Below are positions 34,916 through 44,142 of a stretch of DNA of 64,000 nt, piece by piece (within the stretch, counting starts at the first letter, position 1; every line of letters begins with the position of its first letter). Origin of the DNA: Pseudomonas faucium (GTDB taxonomy: Bacteria > Pseudomonadota > Gammaproteobacteria > Pseudomonadales > Pseudomonadaceae). The translations under genes and the position numbers were made by a program. The notes under the pieces were generated by a model. The model did no database searches and was not told the DNA's origin. It was given only the letters and a program-made list of their open reading frames with translations. The stretch is taken from the NCBI RefSeq assembly GCF_021602585.1, contig NZ_BQIP01000019.1, positions 1 to 64,000 of the forward strand. The letters run 5' to 3'.

Positions 34916-36103
34916 CTAGCGCTCGCGCATGAAGAACCCGGCCACATACTTGCGGAAGGTCTCCAGGCTCTTGAAGTCGGCATAGCGCTTGAAGTTCTCG
35001 GCATCCGGCTCCGGCCCCAGCGGCTGCTCCAGCAGCGACACCGACAACACCCGGTCCTGGTCCGAGGTCAGCACCAGTTCATCCATCACCTGCCCACCAA
35101 TCACCGGCCGACGCATCTGCACCTTCACACCCTTGCCGGCCATCCAGTCGATCAACGACACCAACGCCTTGAGCGGCTCACGTTCCTCGTCGCGATACAC
35201 CGGGAACAGGTGAGCCCGCGACAGCACCGGCACGCTGGCCACATGGATCAGCTCGTAGAAATGGCTGCCGGCGGTGGCCGGCGAATACAGGGCCAGGGCC
35301 AGCAGCGGGCCGGATGCGCGGCTGCCGCCCCAGTACAGGTGGTGCCCCTGGAAGTCGAAGCCATCCTCGCTGCGGTTGTTGAACAGCTTGCGCCCGCGCA
35401 CCTGGTCGACGCAGTCCAGCAGCAGCCCGTGGCGGCGGTGGTTGCCGAACACCGTGGCCTCGCGCAGGCGGGCCTTGAGCATCATCATGTGCTTCATGTC
35501 CAGCCGGGTTTCCAGGTAGTTGCTGGCGGGCACCCGTTCGAGCAGCGGATAACGGCTGGCGACGCTGCGCAGTTCGGCGAACTGGGCGGTCAGGTCCTTT
35601 TTCAGGTGCGTGGCGTACAGGTTCAGGCCGCTGGTCTCGATCCAGGTCAGCAACAGCGACAGCAAACGCTGCTGGTCGCGCCGCTCGCTGCCCTCGCCAC
35701 TGCCTTCGAGGCCATCGCTGGCTTTGGGGAAGTCAGCGATCAGGCGCAGCGGCGTATCCGGCGCCAGCCAGGCGGCCGGGGCGCTGGGTTGCGCCTCGCG
35801 CTCGGCGGCCTCGCGTTCGTCCTTGGTGAAGGGGCAGCCGGGGGCGTGCTCGGCGGTGCCGGGGTTGTTCTTGAGAAACAGCGTGCCGGTGTTGCCATTG
35901 AGGGTGACATTGAGCACCGGCAACGCATCCTTGCGGCAGTCGCAGGCCAGCCACTGGTTGGCGCTGCGCACCTTCATCAGCAGCTGGTTGGCCTGCAACA
36001 GGCGGGGGCCGACGAGGTTGCCGCCGGCGAAATCCGCCAGCAGTTCCTCTTCGGCCGGTGTCAGGCTGCGCACCTGCGCGGCGGTCTTGTCGATGATTCG
36101 CAT
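34916..36103 (-). CDS. Hypothetical protein, no family recognised
   Basis: A 395-residue soluble protein I do not recognise. A CDCRKDA motif near residue 55 and a CPFTKDERE segment near 92 could bind metal (Cys-x-Cys plus a later Cys). They are preceded by helical sequence and followed by a charged linker with an EGSGEGSERRDQQ run. The latter half has a WGGSRASGPLLALALYSP segment and a C-terminal region with TSDQDRVLSVSLLEQ. The ATG at 36103 is preceded by GGGAG. It is last of three consecutive minus-strand genes, 63 bases after the VOC gene. No signal peptide or membrane helix. Confidence 0.7.
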   Translation of the reverse strand: MRIIDKTAAQVRSLTPAEEELLADFAGGNLVGPRLLQANQLLMKVRSANQWLACDCRKDALPVLNVTLNGNTGTLFLKNNPGTAEHAPGCPFTKDEREAAEREAQPSAPAAWLAPDTPLRLIADFPKASDGLEGSGEGSERRDQQRLLSLLLTWIETSGLNLYATHLKKDLTAQFAELRSVASRYPLLERVPASNYLETRLDMKHMMMLKARLREATVFGNHRRHGLLLDCVDQVRGRKLFNNRSEDGFDFQGHHLYWGGSRASGPLLALALYSPATAGSHFYELIHVASVPVLSRAHLFPVYRDEEREPLKALVSLIDWMAGKGVKVQMRRPVIGGQVMDELVLTSDQDRVLSVSLLEQPLGPEPDAENFKRYADFKSLETFRKYVAGFFMRER

Positions 36104-36166
36104 GAAGCAGCTCCCAGCTACGAGCCCCAAGCTTCAGGCAAAGTCGCGCCGCTTTCAACGTGTGGT

Positions 36167-36637
36167 TCAGCTGCCAGCGAACATTTTCGCGGCGCGGGCA
36201 CGGATTTCCTCGGGGCTGAGGTCTTCCTTGTGGGTGGAGACGAACCACAGGTTGCCGAACGGGTCTTTCAGGGTACCGCTGCGGTCGCCATAGAACTGGT
36301 CTTTCACTTCATGCATCTGGGTCGCGCCGGCGGCCAGGGCCTGGGCAAACACCTTGTCACAGTCCTCGACGTACAGGTGCAGGCCAACGGCGGCGCCATT
36401 GAGTTTCTGGCTGGCGGTGAGGCCGCCTTCCATCTGGTCGCACGGGTCGGCGAGCATCATCGACGAATCGCCGATCTTCAGCTCGGCATGGCCGACGCGG
36501 CCGTCCGGGCCTTCGAGGCGGAACATCTCCACGGCGCCGAAGGCCTTCTTGTAGAACTCGATGGCTTTGGCGGCGTCCTTGATGGCCAGGTAGGGGGTGA
36601 TGCTGTGCTGCCCTTCGGGAATGGGTTTGACTGCCAT
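36167..36637 (-). CDS. VOC-superfamily protein (glyoxalase/PhnB-like)
   Basis: A 156-residue protein of the vicinal-oxygen-chelate fold, with paired beta-alpha-beta-beta-beta units: SITPYLAIKDAAKAIEFYKK opens the first, and GLHLYVEDCDKVFAQALAAG and YGDRSGTLKDPFGNLWF form the second. Members range from glyoxalases to antibiotic-binding proteins, and the PhnB-like subgroup has no settled function. The ATG at 36637 follows AGAGGAGT. It lies between the GapN-like and unknown genes, all on the minus strand. Confidence 0.85.
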   Translation of the reverse strand: MAVKPIPEGQHSITPYLAIKDAAKAIEFYKKAFGAVEMFRLEGPDGRVGHAELKIGDSSMMLADPCDQMEGGLTASQKLNGAAVGLHLYVEDCDKVFAQALAAGATQMHEVKDQFYGDRSGTLKDPFGNLWFVSTHKEDLSPEEIRARAAKMFAGS

Positions 36638-36760
36638 GTTCGGTACTCCTCTGACGGGGTTGCGAAGGGGGCACGTGGCGCGCCCCTGTTGCATAGAGTC
36701 GTTTGCAGCCCTGGAAGATCGACAATCGTGCTAGACCGATTGTCTATAAACAGCGGCGCC

Positions 36761-38380
36761 TCAGAAGATGTAGTCGGTGGTCAGGAAGCTCGACTGGCGG
36801 TTGCGGATGATCTCGCTGATCAGCTCCTTGTTGGCCTCCTGGAAGCGGGTGGCGACCAGGGTGCGGATCGAGAACACGCGCAAGGCGTCATGCACCGACA
36901 GGGTGCCTTCGGCGCTGTTCTTGCGGCCGTTGAACGGGTAGGTGTCGGGGCCGCGCTGGCACTGGGCGTTGAGGTTGATGCGCCCGACCTGGTTGGCAAA
37001 GATGTCGACCAGGCTGCCGATGGTCGCCGGGTCGTTGCCGAACAGGCTCAGTTGCTGGCCGTAGTCGGAGTCGAGCACGTAGTCGATCACCGTCTGCAGG
37101 TCGCGGTAGGGCACCACCGGCACCACCGGGCCGAACTGCTCCTCGTGGTACACGCGCATGTCGCGGTTCACCGGGTACAGCAGCGCCGGGTAGAAGAACG
37201 AGCCGCGGCTTTGCCCGCCGCCTTCATTGAGCACCCGCGCGCCCTTGGCGGTGGCATCGGCCACCAGGCCTGCGAGGTAGTCGACCTTGCCCGGTTCCGG
37301 CAGCGGCGTCAGGGCCACGCCCGGTGCCCAGGGCATGCCCGGCTTGAGCGCGGCGAGCTTGCGCTGGAACTTGTCGAGGAACGGCTCGACCACATCCTCG
37401 TGCACGAACAGGATCTTCAGCGCCGTGCAGCGCTGGCCATTGAACGACAGGGCGCCGGTGACGGCCTCGTCCACGGCGTTGTCCAGGTCCACCTGGGGCA
37501 GCACGATGCCGGGGTTCTTGGCATCCAGCCCCAGGGCCGCGCGCAGCCGGTGCGGGCGCGGGTGCAGCTTCTTCAAATCACTGGCCGCCTTGTGGGTGCC
37601 GATGAAGGCGAACACGTCGACCTTGCCGCTGGCCATCAAAGCACTGACCGTTTCCCGGCCGCGGCCGTAGATCACGTTGATCACCCCCGGCGGGAAGCTG
37701 TCGCGAAAGGCCTCGAGCAGCGGGCGGATCAGCAGCACGCCGAACTTGGCCGGCTTGAACACCACGGTGTTGCCCATGATCAGCGCCGGGATCAGCGTGG
37801 TGAAGGTTTCGTTCAGCGGGTAGTTGTAGGGGCCCATGCACAGCGCCACGCCCAGGGGCGCGCGGCGGATCTGGCCGAGGGTGCCTTGTTCGAGTTCGAA
37901 GCGGCTGGAGCGGCGGTCGAGGTCCTTGAGGGCGTTGATGGTGTCATTGATGTAGTCGCAGGTGCGGTCGAATTCCTTTTCCGAGTCCTTGAGGTTCTTG
38001 CCGATCTCCCACATCAGCAGCTTGACCACCGCCGTGCGTTGCTCGCGCATGCGCGCCAGAAACTGCTCCACATGCTGGATGCGCTCGGCCACGCGCATGT
38101 TCGGCCAGCTGCCGCGGCCCTTGTCGTAGGCCTGCACGGCGGCGTCCAGCGCCGTCAGCGCGGTGTCGGCATCGAGCAGCGGGGCGCTGCCGAGGATGAC
38201 CTGGCGTTCGCCATCGGCGTGCTTGAGCCACACCGGGCTGCGCACCGTGGCCAGCGGGCCGTCCCAACGGCGCAGCTCACCGTTGACCAAATAGTCGCGT
38301 TGCTCCAGGGGCTCGCCCAGGTGCCAGGCCTCGGGGATGTCGTCTGGGCTGGGAAACAGCGAATCGAGCAGGGAGTCCAT
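36761..38380 (-). CDS. GapN-like NADP-dependent glyceraldehyde-3-phosphate dehydrogenase
   Basis: A 539-residue aldehyde-dehydrogenase-fold protein of the non-phosphorylating GAPDH type. The catalytic cysteine lies in SFNGQRCTALK. The cofactor region has MCMGPYNYPLNE-like sequence and VVFKPAKFGV. The segment that usually holds the general-base Glu reads LGLDAKNPGIVLP, so its base may be an Asp. This is worth checking in an alignment. ATG 38380 is preferred over upstream in-frame starts because the family fold begins there and GCGAGGTG lies upstream. Divergent from the GGDEF-EAL gene. Confidence 0.75.
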   Translation of the reverse strand: MDSLLDSLFPSPDDIPEAWHLGEPLEQRDYLVNGELRRWDGPLATVRSPVWLKHADGERQVILGSAPLLDADTALTALDAAVQAYDKGRGSWPNMRVAERIQHVEQFLARMREQRTAVVKLLMWEIGKNLKDSEKEFDRTCDYINDTINALKDLDRRSSRFELEQGTLGQIRRAPLGVALCMGPYNYPLNETFTTLIPALIMGNTVVFKPAKFGVLLIRPLLEAFRDSFPPGVINVIYGRGRETVSALMASGKVDVFAFIGTHKAASDLKKLHPRPHRLRAALGLDAKNPGIVLPQVDLDNAVDEAVTGALSFNGQRCTALKILFVHEDVVEPFLDKFQRKLAALKPGMPWAPGVALTPLPEPGKVDYLAGLVADATAKGARVLNEGGGQSRGSFFYPALLYPVNRDMRVYHEEQFGPVVPVVPYRDLQTVIDYVLDSDYGQQLSLFGNDPATIGSLVDIFANQVGRINLNAQCQRGPDTYPFNGRKNSAEGTLSVHDALRVFSIRTLVATRFQEANKELISEIIRNRQSSFLTTDYIF

Positions 38381-38518
38381 GGGTGCCGCACCTCGCATGT
38401 CTAGGTAGGTGAATCGCTTCAGCTTCGAGCATGCACCTGGCCAAAGAAAAATACCAGTCTGGCTCAATATTGCCGGGCGTGCGCCGATACAGGAGCAATC
38501 GACCGCGTTCGCAGGCCT

Positions 38519-40123
38519 ATGATCCCGTCCAACTCCCCGCTTTCAGAAGAGCAGAAACCGCCTGTCGGTAGCCTGCGCCAAACCCTCTGCCGCTGGTTGC
38601 CGGCCGGCCTCACCGTGGCCGGCGTCGGCCTGTCGGTGCTGCTTGGGCAAGTGGATGTGCAGCGTCAGCCGGCCGGTTCCGAGGCCTACGTGCTGACCTC
38701 GCCACTGTTCTGGTACGCCCTGGCCTGCACCGGCGTGACGTGCCTGTTTCTCTGCCAGACCCACCGCAAGCAGCGCCAGTTGCAGCAGCGCAACCGCGAG
38801 CTGCGCCGCTCCCAGGCGCAGCTCGAACGCCTGGCCCATTACGACACCATCACCGGCCTGCCCAACCGCGTGCTGTTCCAGCAGCAGCTGACCGAAGCGA
38901 TCGGCAAGGGCGATGGCCTGGCCGTGCTGATGCTCGACATCGACGGCTTCAAGCAGGTCAACGACAGCCTCGGCCACCCCATGGGCGACCTGCTGCTGCA
39001 ACAGGCCACTGCGCGCTTTCTGCAGGAGCTCGACAGCGCCGACCGCCTGTGCCGCCTGGGCGGCGATGAATTCGTGTTCATGCTGCGCGGCACCCAGGGC
39101 CAGATCAGCCACCAGCTGGCGCACTTGCTGCGCTGCCTGCAGCGGCCGTTCGACCTCAACGGCAACGCCGCGCTGGTCACGGGCAGCATTGGCCTGGCCT
39201 GGTGCCCGCAGCATGGGGCCGATGTCGGCAGCCTGTTGCGCCATGCCGACACCGCCATGTATGTGGCCAAGGAAAGCGGGCGCAACACCTGGCGCCCTTA
39301 CCACGGCGACATGACCGCACGCCTGCAGCAGCGCCTGGACCTGGAGCGCAACTTGCGCCGGGCCTTGCAGGCCAACGAGTTCGAGCTGTGGTACCAGCCC
39401 AAGGTCGACCTGTTCAGCGGTTGCCTGGAGGGCGTCGAGGCGCTGCTGCGCTGGCGCGACCCGGCCCACGGCCTGGTGCCGCCCGCCGAGTTCATCCCGC
39501 TGGCCGAACGCACCGGGCTGATCATCCCGCTGGGCGAGCGGGTGCTGGAACTGGCCTGCGCGCAGATGGCCGCCTGGCGCGACCAGGACCGGGTGCCCGG
39601 GCCGATGGCGATCAACGTGGCGGCGCTGCAGATCGAGCGCAGCGACTACGTCACCAGCCTGGCCCAGGCCCTGGAGCGGCATGGCCTGCCGCCGAGCCTG
39701 CTGGAAGTGGAAATCACCGAAAGCCTGTTGATGGAAAGCCAGCAGCAGGCCTGCGCGGTGCTGGCCCAGTTGCAGGCCATGGGCGTGACCACCGCGGTGG
39801 ACGACTTCGGCACCGGCTATTCGTCACTGGCCTACCTGCGCGCATTGCCGATCGACCACCTGAAGATCGACCGCGCCTTCATCAAGGACCTGCCGGACGA
39901 TGACGATGCCGTGGCGGTGGCCCGGGCGATCATCGACCTGGGCCATGCGCTGGGCTTTCGCATCACCGCCGAAGGCATCGAGACCCAGGCGCAGTACGAC
40001 TTTCTGCGCAACGCCGGCTGCGACCAGGGCCAGGGTTACCTGCTGGCGCGGCCGATGCCGGCGGCCGACCTGGCGCGCTGGCTGGCGGCGCGCCGCGAGC
40101 AGGGCCGCCAGGCCGGCGCCTGA
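38519..40123 (+). CDS. Membrane GGDEF-EAL protein (c-di-GMP turnover)
   Basis: A 534-residue protein with two N-terminal membrane helices (about 21-42 and 60-82), a GGDEF domain with intact RLGGDEF, and an EAL domain with all usual catalytic elements: EALLRW, INVAALQIE, EITESLLM, DDFGTGYSS, KIDRAFI and EGIETQAQ. The RxxD inhibitory site reads DSAD, so feedback control of the cyclase looks lost. Both activities are possible, and which dominates cannot be told. It converges with the LRR toxin-like gene, whose stop is only 7 bases away. The ATG lacks a strong ribosome site. Confidence 0.92.
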   Translation: MIPSNSPLSEEQKPPVGSLRQTLCRWLPAGLTVAGVGLSVLLGQVDVQRQPAGSEAYVLTSPLFWYALACTGVTCLFLCQTHRKQRQLQQRNRELRRSQAQLERLAHYDTITGLPNRVLFQQQLTEAIGKGDGLAVLMLDIDGFKQVNDSLGHPMGDLLLQQATARFLQELDSADRLCRLGGDEFVFMLRGTQGQISHQLAHLLRCLQRPFDLNGNAALVTGSIGLAWCPQHGADVGSLLRHADTAMYVAKESGRNTWRPYHGDMTARLQQRLDLERNLRRALQANEFELWYQPKVDLFSGCLEGVEALLRWRDPAHGLVPPAEFIPLAERTGLIIPLGERVLELACAQMAAWRDQDRVPGPMAINVAALQIERSDYVTSLAQALERHGLPPSLLEVEITESLLMESQQQACAVLAQLQAMGVTTAVDDFGTGYSSLAYLRALPIDHLKIDRAFIKDLPDDDDAVAVARAIIDLGHALGFRITAEGIETQAQYDFLRNAGCDQGQGYLLARPMPAADLARWLAARREQGRQAGA

Positions 40124-40129
40124 GGGGCG

Positions 40130-43100
40130 CTACAGCTCCAGCAGCGAGGTGGCCGGCGCGGCCAGTGCGCGCTCACGAAAACGCGGGTCGGTGTCCATGC
40201 GCTCCAGGCGCCGCCACAGCGCTTGCAGGCCGGTGTCGTGATCGCCGATGTCTTCGATCAGCAGGCGCAGGTCGCGCCGGTACTGCAGCGGCACCCGTGC
40301 CCAGAGCTGCAGGCGCCGGGCGCTGGCATCGGCCAGCAGCTCCTGGTAATCGGTCACGGCCACCAGCAGGTCGACGCCGTGCTGCTGGTAGTAGTCTTCG
40401 ATCTGCTCGCGGATCGGCAAGCCCAGTGCGGCGCTTTCCAGGCTCACGGCATCGGCAGTGGCGGGGGGCAGGATGAAACCGCTGGGCAGGCGCTGGAACT
40501 GGTTGTCGGACAGGTCGATGAACAGCGCTGATCGCAGGTGCTCCAGCCCCTGGGGCAGGCGCGTGAGGCTGCAGTTGACCATGAACAGCGAGGTGACGCT
40601 GGGCGTGTGTGACATGTCTGGCGCATTGAGCAACGGGTTGTCGGAAAGGTCGAGGATGCGCAGCGCGGTCCACTGCTCCAGGGTGGCCTGGGCCTGGCTG
40701 TCCCAGGTGATGCGGTTGTGCTCGATGTCGAGCCATTCGAGCGTGGCCGGTTGCGCCAGCTGCGGCAGGCGATCGAAACGGCACCGCTTGAGCATCAGCC
40801 GGCGCACCTGCGCCAGGCGTTGCAGCCATTGCCCGGGTACTTCGCTGAGCAGGCTGTTGCCGCTGAGGTCCAGCTCCATGATGTGATTGAAGCCGTCGGG
40901 CAGGGCCAGGGCGGCCAGGTCGTGGTTTTCCAGTTCCAGGTTGGCCAGGTTGAGCCAGTGGATACGTTCGTCGACGGCCAGCCAGCGCACGGCATTGCGC
41001 CGCCAGGCGTCGAGGATGCGCACGCTGGCGCGTTGGCGCCGCGCCATGCTCGCGGCCCAGCGGACCAGGGTGTCGCGCAGTTGCTGCAGCGCGGCCTCGC
41101 GCACCTGCAACTCGTGTTCGGCAACCACCAGCGCGCGGCGCCAGTCGGCTTGCAACTGCTGGATCTGCGCTGGGCTGATGGCCGGGTAGAGCCTGCGCAG
41201 GCGCCCCTCCACGGAGCCGCTGGCCAGAGGCGATAGGGGTGGCAACGGAGAAAGCGGGCCGCCGCCGCGCAGGCCGCCACGACGGGCCGGGCGCTTGGCC
41301 GCCAGGCCCCACAGGCGTTGCGGCCAGTGGGCGCGCTCGGCGAGGGCCAGTTGCTGCGTGCGCAGGCGCAACGCATCGGCGCTGCCCCAGGCCAGTTGCA
41401 GGCTCTGTGGCGCGCCCGCGTACAGCGGCTGATACGGCTCGGGGTAGAGCGGCCCGCTGGCCGGGCGTTCGCCGACATGGCGTTCGTAGCCTGAGTCGAA
41501 CCTCAGCAACAGCAGCTGCTGGGCGGCGTTTTCGTCACCCAGGCTCGCCAACACGTCGCCGCTCGGGCTGGCGGCGCGGATCTGCACATGCAGTTCGGTG
41601 GGCCAGCTTGCAACGCGCTCGATGCAGGCCAGCAGCAGGCGTTCGCTGTCGGGGTTGGCCAGGCGCGGCTCATGCAGCCCCTGCAGTGCGCGCACCAAGG
41701 GCAGGTCGCGGCTGACTTGTTCGCTTTCCAGTCGTAGCCAGGCAGGCAAGTGGCCCTGCGCCGTCCAGCCGGCCATCTCGTCGGCAGACAGGCGCGCCAG
41801 CAGGCGCCTGGCCAGCGCGGTGTCGAGGCCGGTGTAGGCCTCTGTGAGTTGACGTTCGGCATCGGTCGCCACGCCGGCGTTGAGGCTGGCCAGGGCCAGG
41901 CGCTCTACGGTGTCGGCGAGCAGCACCGGAGTGGCCGCGCCCGCCAGGTGCACGGCCTGCAGGCCTGCGCGGTCGACGCCACTGATGGCCATGGCCAGTT
42001 GCAGTCGGGCGTCATCCAGGGTGTCGGTCGGCAAACCCAGGCGCCGCACGCACTGGGCATCGGACCAGGCCTGGGGCACTTCGTGCTCGGTGCGCCAGGC
42101 GCCTTCACCGTTATGTTCCAGGCGCGGGCGATAGGCTTCGGGGTCGTTGGGGTGGTGGATTCGCCAGCCATGTTCGGCGGCGCCCTGGCTCACTTCGTAC
42201 GTGGCGCCCTCCAGCGCAATGTACAGCCTGCCGTCATGGGCAAGCTGGCCGAGCGCGTTGGGCGTGCTGGAGTGTGCAAGTGCTGCATCACTGGCATAGC
42301 CTGCCAGGTCCGGGCGCCACAGCCGGCGGCTGCCATCGGGCATCTGCACCGGCGCGAGGCTTTCCAGCAGCGGGCTGCCGAGCAGCTTCGGCACCACCTT
42401 GCCAGCCCCATGCAGGGCGCCGATCAAGGCCAGGTTCAGGCCCACGGCCTCAAGGTGCTGCAGGGCCAGGTGGCGGTCGCCGACGTGCCAGGCCTGGTAA
42501 CCCTCGTACACGTCGCCGAGCAGCTGGAAGGCCATCACGCCTGTCATCAGGGTGCCGACACCGGGGACGAAGAAGCCCGCCAGCATCAGTGCGTCCATGC
42601 CCAGGCTCTGCCACTGGGCGATACGCCGCTGCCGGGCCTTGGCGTCGACGGCTGTCGTGGGTACCGCAAGGTCAGCCGCTTCTGCTTGCAGGCGCGCCAC
42701 GTGGTCATCGTGGATAAAGGCAAATACCGGGGCGGCGATCAGCTCAGTCGTCAGGTGCAGGTCGGCAGTGGATTCGAGGTTTTGTTGCAGGCGATCGACA
42801 AAGCGGTGCTGCAGCGCCGCCGGCACGTAGCGCAAAAAGGCGCGTCGATACGCAGGTTGCAGCAGTTGCGCGAGCAGGTGCTGATGCACACCCGCTAGCC
42901 CTTCGCACTGCAGCAGGGCTCGCTCGTCGCCGGGCAGGTACAACAGCAGGCCCCTGGCGCCGGCGTCGATGATCAGTGCTTCATGCAGGCCAATTGCGAA
43001 CAGTGAGGGTTGCCAGCAGCGCACGGCGGCGTCGCCCAGCAGCGCCTCGATGACATCGCGGGCGGGGCCGTCAATGCCATGGCGCAACAAGGCCAGGTCG

Positions 43101-43828
43101 GCGGCCAGGCGCAGGCGGTCGCGCTGCAGGGCCAGGCTGTCGCGGCGCACGGCCGGGCGGCCGAAGCAGGCCTGCAGGTGCTCTTGGTACTGCTTGCCGA
43201 TATCCAGGTCACGGCAGCTGCGGGCGAAATCGTCAGGGGCGAGCGCCAAGGGCTTGAGGCTTGGCGTTTCCGATTCCAGCTCGATATCCACCCACGTCTC
43301 GCTGTCGCCCAAGGTGGTGCGGCCCACGGTACGCACCTGTTCGAAGCGGGCGTCGCCGGCCAGCGTCAATGCACTGTCGGTGCTGAACGTGGCCGCGGCT
43401 TCGAAGTTGTGCAGGGCCGCTTCCAGCAGGCTGGCCTGCGTGTGGCGGGTGACATAGGTGCCGAAGGTGAACAGGTGATGAATTTCCACCAGCTCGGTGC
43501 TGCGCAGCGGGACCGCCAGTTGGTGCTCGGCCTGCAGCCGCTGCGCGAGCCGCGTTTCGGCGAACGGCGCAATGTTCTCAAGCCCCTTGAGCGAGCGCGC
43601 CAGTGCCTGTTGCGAGCGATCCAGCCGAGCCTGGCTGGCCAGTACTGCGGCGCGCAGGTCGGGCGCCGCATTGGCGAACCAGGCGGCCTCGCTATCGACC
43701 AGGCCTTGGGCAGGCAGCAGGCTTTCGCGCAGTGCCTGCCAGTGTTGCGGCGCCGCATGCCGTGCCCAGGCAGGCAGTTGCGCTTCAATCAATTGTTGAT
43801 GGGGGTTTTCACTTGCGGGCAAGTTCAT
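40130..43828 (-). CDS. Large LRR protein with dermonecrotic-toxin-like N-terminus (DUF6543 type), NEL domain absent
   Basis: A 1,232-residue protein. The long N-terminal part (to about 900) resembles the DUF6543 dermonecrotic-toxin-like region of Pseudomonas proteins. It includes a hydrophobic GFFVPGVGTLMTGVMAFQLLG segment near residue 420-450. Leucine-rich repeats follow (about 1000-1130; LDIEHNRITW, LDLSDNPLLNAPD, FIDLSDNQFQRLPSG). In relatives a cysteine-dependent NEL ubiquitin-ligase domain comes next. Here only about 90 residues remain and they lack Cys, so the ligase part appears missing. The ATG at 43828 follows AGGAG. It may be a truncated or degenerating effector. Confidence 0.78.
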   Translation of the reverse strand: MNLPASENPHQQLIEAQLPAWARHAAPQHWQALRESLLPAQGLVDSEAAWFANAAPDLRAAVLASQARLDRSQQALARSLKGLENIAPFAETRLAQRLQAEHQLAVPLRSTELVEIHHLFTFGTYVTRHTQASLLEAALHNFEAAATFSTDSALTLAGDARFEQVRTVGRTTLGDSETWVDIELESETPSLKPLALAPDDFARSCRDLDIGKQYQEHLQACFGRPAVRRDSLALQRDRLRLAADLALLRHGIDGPARDVIEALLGDAAVRCWQPSLFAIGLHEALIIDAGARGLLLYLPGDERALLQCEGLAGVHQHLLAQLLQPAYRRAFLRYVPAALQHRFVDRLQQNLESTADLHLTTELIAAPVFAFIHDDHVARLQAEAADLAVPTTAVDAKARQRRIAQWQSLGMDALMLAGFFVPGVGTLMTGVMAFQLLGDVYEGYQAWHVGDRHLALQHLEAVGLNLALIGALHGAGKVVPKLLGSPLLESLAPVQMPDGSRRLWRPDLAGYASDAALAHSSTPNALGQLAHDGRLYIALEGATYEVSQGAAEHGWRIHHPNDPEAYRPRLEHNGEGAWRTEHEVPQAWSDAQCVRRLGLPTDTLDDARLQLAMAISGVDRAGLQAVHLAGAATPVLLADTVERLALASLNAGVATDAERQLTEAYTGLDTALARRLLARLSADEMAGWTAQGHLPAWLRLESEQVSRDLPLVRALQGLHEPRLANPDSERLLLACIERVASWPTELHVQIRAASPSGDVLASLGDENAAQQLLLLRFDSGYERHVGERPASGPLYPEPYQPLYAGAPQSLQLAWGSADALRLRTQQLALAERAHWPQRLWGLAAKRPARRGGLRGGGPLSPLPPLSPLASGSVEGRLRRLYPAISPAQIQQLQADWRRALVVAEHELQVREAALQQLRDTLVRWAASMARRQRASVRILDAWRRNAVRWLAVDERIHWLNLANLELENHDLAALALPDGFNHIMELDLSGNSLLSEVPGQWLQRLAQVRRLMLKRCRFDRLPQLAQPATLEWLDIEHNRITWDSQAQATLEQWTALRILDLSDNPLLNAPDMSHTPSVTSLFMVNCSLTRLPQGLEHLRSALFIDLSDNQFQRLPSGFILPPATADAVSLESAALGLPIREQIEDYYQQHGVDLLVAVTDYQELLADASARRLQLWARVPLQYRRDLRLLIEDIGDHDTGLQALWRRLERMDTDPRFRERALAAPATSLLEL

Positions 43829-44142
43829 GGTGGCGCTCCTGTTGAAAGAGCAGCCAGCAGGCCCGCACCTGCACAACCCCCGGAAGTAGATAATTAGCCA
43901 TTGCCGTTATAAATGATGGTGCTAGGCAGCAGGGGCAAATTTGACGTCATAAAATAAGGCCAAGTGCTAGCAAAATGCCGCTTGCCAAGGCGCGAGCTTG
44001 CATCTTAAATTGTTACTGAATGTTAGGGTGATAACGGATAAATGTTATTGATTTATCAGTAAGTTATGCGGCTGTGTTAATGAAACTTCATCGTCTTTTG
44101 CGATAACGCCAGTTGAAATATACAAAGGGACGTCAAAAAAGA
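43829..44142. other. AT-rich regulatory gap before the exopolysaccharide locus
   Basis: 314 bases with no gene and markedly lower GC than the rest. It contains the palindrome TGACGTCA (43942-43949) and several AT-rich tracts (44005-44070) where a promoter for the rightward exopolysaccharide genes is expected. No single -35/-10 pair stands out. Confidence 0.55.

Noticed and set aside
34811-38404. A 1,197-codon open frame on the plus strand opposite three minus-strand genes.
   Set aside because: Low-complexity His/Gln/Ala/Val composition and no motifs. It spans the gaps and opposite strands of three recognised or well-initiated genes.
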